A stretch of 55,288 bases of DNA from an uncultured Clostridia bacterium (GTDB taxonomy: Bacteria > Bacillota > Clostridia > TANB77 > CAG-508), in NCBI GenBank assembly GCA_947631745.1, contig CANRMM010000005.1:1-55288 (forward strand), given 5' to 3'. The notes under the pieces are model-generated. The model did no database searches. It had not been told where the DNA came from and worked only from the letters and a program-made list of their open reading frames with translations. Position numbers and translations under genes: made by a program. This document shows positions 47,738-55,288 of the stretch, in pieces (positions within the stretch are counted from its first letter, which is position 1; the number at the start of each line of letters is the position of its first letter).

Positions 47738-47873
47738 TTTTGTTTCCCTTCAATAATAATTTTCTATTATAAGAATATATTACTGTTTATTTGATTGTCA
47801 AGTATTATCTTTGTTATTTTCTTCTTTTTTATAATTATTATTCATTTTACTTTTTATTACTGAAGGTTCTATT

Positions 47874-49214
47874 TTAATAGCCAGTTCTTGGTAAAGCTTT
47901 ACTTGTTACTGTTACTTCTTTTTCTCCTATTTCTGGTGGAGTTTCTTTTTCTTCTTCTGGTGCAACTTCTACTTCTATATCTTTCTCTCCTTTTGGAGGT
48001 GGAAGGTGTTTTGCTTCTTCTCTCTGATTTTCAACATTAACCGTGTATACTTCATTTAATCCTACTTCTATTTCTATTATTCCATCATAAAGTACGTAGT
48101 CATCTGGTGCTTTTACTTCTTCAATATAATATTTTCCAGGTGTTACATTTTCTATTATAGCATATCCTTCTTCATTTGTTATAAGGTCTGCATATACTAT
48201 TTCATCTAATTCATTTTTTATATTAAATTTTGCGCCTTGGATTGTTTCTCCTGTTTTTGCATCTTTTTTTATAATTTTTATTTTGGTTTCATTTTTATAG
48301 AATTTTTCTGTTATTGTAACTGAATCTGTTTCTAAGTTTTCTCCGGTTAATGCATAATCTTGAAAATCTGAACTTGGTGATTTGCCATATAATATTGGAT
48401 ATGTTTCCATATCTGCAGTTACCGTTATTTTAAAGCTACCATTTTTATCTAGTCTAGAAATTGGTACTAATAATTTGAAATCTTCTGTTTTATTAAATGT
48501 TGTTTTTGTTTTTCCAGATGTATCTTGTATAATGATATCTTCGCTATCTTCTCCACTAATTGTTACATTATATTTATGGGCAGTTGCGGTAGTGCTTACT
48601 TTATATGTTTTGCTTACATAATTTGAATCATTTTCATCTATTTTCCATTCTTCGTCTTTTATTTTTATTCCTATTGTAGCTATTTTTTTCACTTCTTTGC
48701 TACTTCTAGCAGTATTGGCAATTTTTTTGGCTGCTTCTAATATTCTTTCTCCTTGTTCTGTTATTTTTTCAAAATCACTCCAGTCATATGTATATAATGC
48801 ATCATATACTGCTAATTTCGTCGCTGCATATGCTTCTATATCGCTATTACATCCTAATTGTTGTGGCGTTTTGTATGGATATCCATTAATAATCGCTCTC
48901 CAAACATTCACATTGTTTATCTCCTTTTCTACATTTACTGTATATTCTCGTTCATCCGTAATTCCTGGTAAGTTTCTATTCAAGCAGTAGGCTGGATATT
49001 CTACTTCATTTTTCTTATATACTGTAAATTCTACAAATACTGGTACTCCCTTATAGCTATATTGATTTTCTAGTTCACCTTTCATATATAAGTCAGCTTT
49101 GTTAATGGAATAACTAGCTTGTATGTTTTTAGGATATATTCCTAAAAAAGATATCATGATAACTAATATTGTTATTATATGTATTATTTTTGAATATTTT
49201 GTCTTATTTTTCAT
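47874..49214 (-). CDS. thioester-domain + SpaA/Cna-B surface protein ending in LPRTGY
   Basis: Signal peptide; FVEFTVYKKNEVEYPAYCLNRN...YPYKTPQQLGC; Cna-B KIIKKDAKTGETIQGAKFNIKN...YYIEEVKAPDDYVL; terminal LPRTGY*. Confidence 0.85.
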   Translation of the reverse strand: MKNKTKYSKIIHIITILVIMISFLGIYPKNIQASYSINKADLYMKGELENQYSYKGVPVFVEFTVYKKNEVEYPAYCLNRNLPGITDEREYTVNVEKEINNVNVWRAIINGYPYKTPQQLGCNSDIEAYAATKLAVYDALYTYDWSDFEKITEQGERILEAAKKIANTARSSKEVKKIATIGIKIKDEEWKIDENDSNYVSKTYKVSTTATAHKYNVTISGEDSEDIIIQDTSGKTKTTFNKTEDFKLLVPISRLDKNGSFKITVTADMETYPILYGKSPSSDFQDYALTGENLETDSVTITEKFYKNETKIKIIKKDAKTGETIQGAKFNIKNELDEIVYADLITNEEGYAIIENVTPGKYYIEEVKAPDDYVLYDGIIEIEVGLNEVYTVNVENQREEAKHLPPPKGEKDIEVEVAPEEEKETPPEIGEKEVTVTSKALPRTGY

Positions 49215-49915
49215 ATTTTCTTCTCCTTTTCTGTTTTAATTTCAATTCCTTGAATACATCTCCTATATTCTCTTTTATCGGCTTCACATGTAATTAGTGT
49301 AATTCTATTATCTTCTGTATTTTCTATATAGCTCCAATTTGTCTCTTTAATAATTTTATTTAATACTACTTTGTATTTTCTTTCACCTTTATCTGTTTTA
49401 TAAATAATTTCATCTCCTTCTTTTAATTCTTTTATATTTTGAAAGAAATTACATTGATATCCTCTATTATGTGCTGCTAAAGCTACATTCCCATCCCACA
49501 AATTACTTTCTTCAAAGTGTCCTACGGTTTCTGCTAATACTTCTTGAGAAGTTCCTTCTGATATTGGTGCTTCTAATTGTAAAGTAGGTATTTCTATTCT
49601 CCATACGCATTCATCGTTTGAAGTGTTTTTCTCATCTTTGATTTCTACTTTTGTATTTTTTAATTCCTCTTTTTCTTCCTTTTGTGTAACTGTTTTTTCT
49701 TTATTAGCAACTTCTATTTTTTCAATGGATATTTTGTTTTTTAGTCTTTTTTCCCTTTCAGAAATACTACTTGTATTTTCATACCAAGTATGTTGTTTCT
49801 CTCTTTCAAAAAATAAATTTGGAAAAAAGCATGCTAATAATATGATAATGATTAATGTTAAAAAGGCTGCTAATAAATTAATGTCCTTTTTTCTATAACC
49901 TAGCACATATATCAC
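49211..49915 (-). CDS. sortase (class D-like)
   Basis: IPTLQLEAPISEGTSQEVL, NVALAAHNRG (catalytic His), RITLITCEADKREYR (catalytic Cys, Arg). Confidence 0.9.
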   Translation of the reverse strand: MIYVLGYRKKDINLLAAFLTLIIIILLACFFPNLFFEREKQHTWYENTSSISEREKRLKNKISIEKIEVANKEKTVTQKEEKEELKNTKVEIKDEKNTSNDECVWRIEIPTLQLEAPISEGTSQEVLAETVGHFEESNLWDGNVALAAHNRGYQCNFFQNIKELKEGDEIIYKTDKGERKYKVVLNKIIKETNWSYIENTEDNRITLITCEADKREYRRCIQGIEIKTEKEKKI

Positions 49916-50088
49916 GCACCTGCCTTATTTAATTTTATTTTTGTTTTGGATTTTTTTAGATAAAACTTATTTGAAATTAAATTTTTTAGAAATTAAAAAT
50001 TGCAATTTTTAAGATGTTTTTATCTTACTACTTTTTTCATTGCTTGTAAAGAAAAAACGTACGTCATTTTTCGACATTTTTCTATAAA

Positions 50089-50151
50089 AAAAGAATATCT
50101 TTTATAGAAAAATTAAATCATTAATTTTATTTTTCTCTTAAGATACTCTTT
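50089..50151 (-). terminator. long imperfect hairpin terminator after histidine kinase
   Basis: AAAAAGAATATCTTTTATAGAAAAATTAAAT...AATTTTATTTTTCTCTTAAGATACTCTTTTT. Confidence 0.7.
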
Positions 50152-50199
50152 TTGCTATACAACAAGGTTAAATTATCTTGAATTGTGTATATCTGTTGT

Positions 50200-51693
50200 T
50201 TATTCTTTTGGTAATTCTATATAAAATTCTACACCATTTTCTTTATTTATTACACCATATCCATTATCATAATTACTCATAATTGCTTTTACTAATGCTA
50301 ATCCTATTCCGCTTCCTCCATCTTCTCTATTTCTCGAGCTGTCAATTTTATAAAATCTTCCCCAGATTCTTTCTAGTTGTTCTTCATCTATATTTTTCCC
50401 TGTATTAAAAATGGCTATTTTTACTTTATTATTTTCCTCAGTTGTGTTTATTTCTATTTCTTTTTTTCCTTCTATCTCTTCACAATGTTTTATTGCATTT
50501 GTAAAATAATTTGTAATTACTTGATCTATATAGAAATCGTCTGCATTAACATAAATTTGTTTACTATCATCAAATTTTATTTTTATTTCATGTTCTTGTA
50601 TTATAACATTGCATTTTCGGATGACTTCTTTGATTAATTCTATTATGTTGAATTTTTGATTATTAAATTCACGTTTTTCATATTCTAGCTTCATTAATTC
50701 TAGTAATTGCTTTACTAATTTGTCCATTTTATTTGATTCATCTAGGATTACCTCTGCATAAAATTTTCTTGATTCTTCATCTGTATTTACATTTTCAACT
50801 AACCCTTCTGCATATCCTTGAATTAGTGCAATTGGTGTTTTTAATTCATGTGATACATCTGATATAAATTGTCGTCTCATTTCATCTATTTTTGATTTTT
50901 CTTCAATGTCTTTCTCCAATTCACTGTTGTTTTTTCTTAGTTGTTTTATTGTATTTTCTAGTTTATCTGACATAGTATTTACATTAGAGCCTAGTTCATT
51001 AATCTCATCTTCTGTATCTGTTGTTCTGTATTTTTTACTAAAATCTAATTTTGCCATTTTTTTAGTAATATCATTTAACTGTAAAATTGGTTCTGAAAAT
51101 TTTCTTGATACAAAAGATGCAATAAATGCTGATATTAAAATTGTTATTCCTCCAATAAATAGTAATACATTATTTGATATATTAACACTTTCCTCTATTG
51201 GCATAACTGGAATTCTAATATATACAATATAACCATTAGATAACATTCCTCTTAATAATATATAGTTTAAGTTACTGTCTGTATCATTTATCTTTCTAAT
51301 TGTCATATTACTATCTTTATATAATATTGGGCTTTCTTGGTTTTGTACTTCCATCATTTCATTTATTCTACCTAATGTATCATAAAAGTCTTTATCTGTG
51401 CTAAAAAGAAATGCGTCATTTTCTCCTTTAATGAAAATATCAAAATTATTATTAAATGCAATTCTTCTTAAATCTCTTTCCATTTTTGTAGCATCTAATA
51501 CATCACTTTGATAATACTGTTCTATTTGCTGATATACTTTTCTTACTGTTCCTGTCTTTGCATATAAATAAAATGTTTCTAATACAACACTATTTGCAAT
51601 AATTAAACATAGGACAATAAATGTAATAACTATACACATTGTCATAAATAATTTAAATCTAACAGATTTTAGTTTCTTCTTTATTTTTGCCAT
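50200..51693 (-). CDS. sensor histidine kinase (HAMP, HisKA, HATPase)
   Basis: FISDVSHELKTPIALIQGYAEGL; GGSGIGLALVKAIM. Confidence 0.96.
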   Translation of the reverse strand: MAKIKKKLKSVRFKLFMTMCIVITFIVLCLIIANSVVLETFYLYAKTGTVRKVYQQIEQYYQSDVLDATKMERDLRRIAFNNNFDIFIKGENDAFLFSTDKDFYDTLGRINEMMEVQNQESPILYKDSNMTIRKINDTDSNLNYILLRGMLSNGYIVYIRIPVMPIEESVNISNNVLLFIGGITILISAFIASFVSRKFSEPILQLNDITKKMAKLDFSKKYRTTDTEDEINELGSNVNTMSDKLENTIKQLRKNNSELEKDIEEKSKIDEMRRQFISDVSHELKTPIALIQGYAEGLVENVNTDEESRKFYAEVILDESNKMDKLVKQLLELMKLEYEKREFNNQKFNIIELIKEVIRKCNVIIQEHEIKIKFDDSKQIYVNADDFYIDQVITNYFTNAIKHCEEIEGKKEIEINTTEENNKVKIAIFNTGKNIDEEQLERIWGRFYKIDSSRNREDGGSGIGLALVKAIMSNYDNGYGVINKENGVEFYIELPKE

Positions 51694-51707
51694 GTATTTC
51701 CCCTTTA

Positions 51708-52385
51708 TTATTTCACTTCAAATTTGTAGCCTACTCCCCTCATTGTTTGAATATATTTTCCTTTTTTCCCTAGCTTATGTCTAATCTTTTTTATATGACT
51801 GTCTATTGTTCTGGAGTCTCCATAGTAGTCATAATTCCATACATTATTTAGTATTTTATCTCTTGATAATGCTATATTTTCATTATCTACTAAGTATTTT
51901 AATAATTCGTATTCTCTTAAACTCATCTCTATGGTTTTGCCATCTACTGTTACTGTTCTTCCTTCTGCATCTATTACGAGTCCACCATAATCTTTTACTT
52001 CTTTTTCGTCTCCTTTTACTCTTTTTAAGATAGCTTCAACTCTTGCTACTAAAATTTTAGGACTGAAAGGTTTTGAAATATATTCATCTACTCCTAGTTC
52101 AAATCCAAATAGCTCGTCCTGTTCTTCTCCTCTTGCTGTTAGCATAATTATAGGGACTTTTGATGTTTGTCTTATTTGTCTTAATACAGACCATCCATCT
52201 AATTTTGGCATCATAACGTCTAATAGAATAATACTAATTTTATTTTGGTATTCTCTAAAAATTTTTAATGCCTCTTCTCCATCTCCTGCTTCTAATATGT
52301 TATATCCTTTTTGCATTAAAAAATCTTTAATTAGTTTTCTCATTCTAGATTCATCATCTACAACTAATACAGTTATATCATTCAT
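51708..52385 (-). CDS. OmpR-family response regulator
   Basis: IILLDVMMPKLDGWSVLRQIR; wHTH SRDKILNNVWNYDYYGDSRTIDSHIKKIRHKLG. Confidence 0.97.
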   Translation of the reverse strand: MNDITVLVVDDESRMRKLIKDFLMQKGYNILEAGDGEEALKIFREYQNKISIILLDVMMPKLDGWSVLRQIRQTSKVPIIMLTARGEEQDELFGFELGVDEYISKPFSPKILVARVEAILKRVKGDEKEVKDYGGLVIDAEGRTVTVDGKTIEMSLREYELLKYLVDNENIALSRDKILNNVWNYDYYGDSRTIDSHIKKIRHKLGKKGKYIQTMRGVGYKFEVK

Positions 52386-52464
52386 TTCTTGAAAGACCTC
52401 CTATTTTTTCGCAATTATTATTTATTATACTGTTAAATTATGTCCATAATATGAACAAAAAATG

Positions 52465-53547
52465 TTAGTTTGATTGAATGATATGAACATTTTCGCCTGG
52501 ATAAGCTAATTTTATGTTTTCAGATTCTAGGATTTTTAAAATGGCTGAGTTTACTTCCTGTCTAAACTCTAAATATTCTGCATAGTCTACAATAGATGTA
52601 TATAAATATCCAATAATATTAATTCCATCTGACATAATTGTATTAAAATATACATTAATTGTGTCAGTTTGAACTGTATCTATATTTTGTAATGTAAATC
52701 TAATTCTGCTTATAATATTTTCTATTATATCAGAGTTTGTTTCCAAAGGTAATTTTAAATTAAATTCATATCTTCTGGTTTCTATTCTTGCCCAATTTAT
52801 AATGGAACTACTTGTTATTACTCCGTTTTCTATTGATACAATGGTATTGTCATTTGTTTTTATTTTAGTTGTTCTAATTGAAATGTCTATAACAGTTCCT
52901 GCAATATTTCCTACTTCAATCCAGTCTCCCACCAAAAATGGTTTTTCTGTAATAATAGACATTCCTGATATTAAGCTTTTTACAATATCTTGTGCTGCTA
53001 AAGCAACTATTGCACTTGCTATTCCTAGTCCTGCCATTAATCCTGAAATATCATAATCAAATTCCTTTAAGATGAAAACACCTGCAATTATATAGACAAT
53101 CCATTTTAAAATTCTTCCACCAAATCTTTGCATTGTTTTTTCTTGGTTTGTCATATCTTTTTTCATCAATTTTTGTACAAGTGCTGACTTTGGATTTGCT
53201 AAATTTATTATTCCTTTAGCTATCATACAAATTATAGTAATTCTTACTATTTTTTCCCATATTATCATAATGTTTGGTGGTAAGTCCAAAATATACACAC
53301 CAAGATGTAATCCCATTAAAATAAATAACACTTTTATTGGCATATAAAAAGCATTTGATTTAATAATTTCTTTATTTTTTTCTTTTCGCATAAATAATTT
53401 TATGATTAAATAAGAAATAATCGAACTAAAAAAACAAAAAAATATTATAATTCCTACTGCAATAAAGATATCAATTATTTTTTCATGACTTATATTTTTT
53501 AAATATTCTATAGTTTCGTTAATTTGTTGCATTTTTCCCTCCTTCAT
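52465..53547 (-). CDS. small-conductance mechanosensitive channel MscS family (likely starts at MQQINETIEY, ~53532)
   Basis: GLGIASAIVALAAQDIVKSLISGMSIITEKPFLVGDWIEVG; RBS ggaggg before MQQ. Confidence 0.94.
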   Translation of the reverse strand: MKEGKMQQINETIEYLKNISHEKIIDIFIAVGIIIFFCFFSSIISYLIIKLFMRKEKNKEIIKSNAFYMPIKVLFILMGLHLGVYILDLPPNIMIIWEKIVRITIICMIAKGIINLANPKSALVQKLMKKDMTNQEKTMQRFGGRILKWIVYIIAGVFILKEFDYDISGLMAGLGIASAIVALAAQDIVKSLISGMSIITEKPFLVGDWIEVGNIAGTVIDISIRTTKIKTNDNTIVSIENGVITSSSIINWARIETRRYEFNLKLPLETNSDIIENIISRIRFTLQNIDTVQTDTINVYFNTIMSDGINIIGYLYTSIVDYAEYLEFRQEVNSAILKILESENIKLAYPGENVHIIQSN

Positions 53548-54205
53548 TAATTTTTGCTATCAATGCTTTTATTTTGATTCCTTGCTCTTTAAACATTTTT
53601 TCATGTTCTGTTTCAATGTTTTCCCAAAAATTTTCTTCTGTTTCTAAATCATAAGTTATTTTTTGTATTTCAAAGCCTGTTTCTTTAAAATATGTTAAAC
53701 TTTCATTAAATAAATTATCATCATCTGTTTTAAAATAAATTTCTGCATCATCTTTTAGAAAATCTTTATATTTTTCTAATTGTCTTGTATGAGTTAAACG
53801 TTTCTTTTTATGTTTTCCTCTTGGCCATGGATTACAAAAATTAATATATATTCTTGCAATTTCATCCTCTTTATCAAAGATATTGGTGATTCTTTCAATA
53901 TCATATCTTGTTAAGTATATATTTGTAATTTCCTTATTCTCTTTTTGATACTTTTCTTCTATTTTTCTTTTTGCTAATCCTAGCATCGCATCTACTAAAT
54001 CTATTGCCACAAAATTAATTTCTGGATGTTTTACAGCCATCTGAGAAATAAAGCCTCCTTTTCCACATCCTAATTCTATATAAAGTGGTTGTTTTTGATT
54101 TTGAAATTGTTGTTTCCATTTTCCTTTATTCTCTTCTGGTGTGTCTATGTAAAATTTGCTTGCTTCTAGTTCTGGTCTTGCCCATGGTTTAAATCTAATT
54201 CTCAT
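53519..54205 (-). CDS. trmB: tRNA (guanine-N7-)-methyltransferase
   Basis: LGCGKGGFISQMAVKHPEINFVAIDL; NFCNPWPRGKHKKKRLTH; YFKTDD. Confidence 0.97.
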   Translation of the reverse strand: MRIRFKPWARPELEASKFYIDTPEENKGKWKQQFQNQKQPLYIELGCGKGGFISQMAVKHPEINFVAIDLVDAMLGLAKRKIEEKYQKENKEITNIYLTRYDIERITNIFDKEDEIARIYINFCNPWPRGKHKKKRLTHTRQLEKYKDFLKDDAEIYFKTDDDNLFNESLTYFKETGFEIQKITYDLETEENFWENIETEHEKMFKEQGIKIKALIAKINEGGKNATN

Positions 54206-54374
54206 TTTTCTATGCCTTTCTATATATTTTATGCCTTACAAATTATACTATTAAACGTCTAAATATGCAACTTCCATATTTAGTACAATTAATAAATTCT
54301 TAATTTTTTAAACCTTTTATCTTAATAATTTTGATGTTACAATATTTTTAGAAAATAGAAAGGAGATTTTACTA

Positions 54375-55215
54375 ATGCCTAATGAAATTTTAGTTTGTAA
54401 AAATTTGCATAAAAAAATTGGTAAGAAAGAAATTTTAAAGGATGTTTCTTTAACTGTTTGCGAAGGTGATATCCTTGGTTTTATTGGTCCTAATGGAGCT
54501 GGTAAAACAACTACTATTAAACTTATTTTAGGATTACAACATATTTCTAGTGGAAATGTTATTATTAATGGTTATGATATTAAGGAAAATTTTGAAAAGG
54601 CTATAAAAAAGGTTGGTGCTATTGTAGAGAATCCTGATTTATATATGTATTTATCTGGATATGATAATTTAAAATTGATTGCTAATTTATATAAAAATGT
54701 TACTAAATCTCGAATTGATGAGGTAGTAAAATTAGTAGGTCTAGAAAATCGCATCCATGATAAAGTTTCTAAGTATTCTTTAGGCATGCGTCAAAGATTA
54801 GGTGTTGCACAAGCTATTCTTCATAAGCCTAATTTACTTATTTTAGATGAGCCTACTAATGGATTAGATCCTGAAGGAATTAAGTCTATGAGAGAACTTC
54901 TTCTAAAACTTGCTCATGAAGAAAATATGGCTATTCTTATTTCTAGTCATAATTTATCAGAGCTTGAAAGTTTTTGTAATAAAGTATCTATTATTAAAAA
55001 TGGTGTTGTTGTAGAAACAAGTGAATTAGAAGATGTAAAAAAAGAATTTTCAAATCATTGCTATATCTTTGAAGTGGAGCATCTAAGAGAAGCTCTTACT
55101 TTATGTCGGTGAAATTGCTACTCCTTTATCCGAGCATAAAATGAAAGTTTCCATTGAAAAAAATGATGTTCCAGAACTAATAAAAAAACTGGTATTACAG
55201 AATGTAAAAATTTAA
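54375..55215 (+). CDS. ABC transporter ATP-binding protein, one +1 frameshift at in-frame CGG 55107-55109
   Basis: GPNGAGKTTTIKLILG, YSLGMRQRLGVAQAIL, LLILDEPTNGLDP; frame 0 ends TTA TGT CGG TGA; skipping C continues GEIATPLSEHKMKVSIEKNDVPELIKKLVLQNVKI*. Span 841 nt = 3n+1. Confidence 0.85.
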
Positions 55216-55288
55216 TTTGAAAATAAAAGTAAAAAAATGAAGCAAAAATAGATAAAAAAAGCATAGTTCCCCCTTACCCCCAAGAATG

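Noticed and set aside
55100-55140. UGA recoding or readthrough at the ABC ATPase stop
   Set aside because: Frame 0 after TGA gives NCYSFIRA then TAA with no family similarity, whereas the +1 frame gives a plausible C-terminus; other genes do not show in-frame TGA.
55216-55288. Additional frameshift or permease gene after the ABC ATPase
   Set aside because: The last ~70 nt are too short and of unclear quality (abrupt C-rich end gttcccccttacccccaagaatg); cannot be interpreted without more sequence.

Overview
AT-rich, low-GC Firmicutes (Clostridia-like, spore-forming gene set) chromosomal window with about 45 credible genes, mostly on the minus strand: pflB-pflA, hrcA-grpE-dnaK-dnaJ, two tRNAs, a small accessory block (Pif1-like helicase, DUF4160 protein, repeat lipoprotein), mreB, lexA, obgE, trpS, a znu-type metal ABC operon, rpsF-ssb-rpsR, spoIVFA-spoIVFB, yyaC, spo0A, a P-type ATPase, a thioester/LPXTG protein with a sortase, a two-component system, mscS, trmB and an ABC ATPase. 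The main observation is that five genes (pflA, dnaJ, spoIVFA, a DUF4160 gene and an ABC-transporter ATPase gene) each appear broken by exactly one extra nucleotide. In all five the extra base is a C directly before a glycine codon, so the zero-frame codon is CGG and the product is restored by reading NNN-(C)-GGN. I read the coding strand of every credible CDS by eye and found no other in-frame CGG codon, although CGG is common in the other two phases and CGU, CGC and CGA are used as Arg codons. The simplest biological reading is that CGG is not a normal Arg codon in this organism and is instead a +1 frameshift signal (or CGGN is a four-base Gly codon). A systematic sequencing artefact must still be excluded. 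Secondary observations: two diverged CIRCE-like operators upstream of hrcA, a sortase-adjacent thioester protein that ends at LPRTGY with no membrane anchor, a prepilin-like beta-helix repeat protein with internal DNA duplication, and a composite accessory block next to the tRNA genes.
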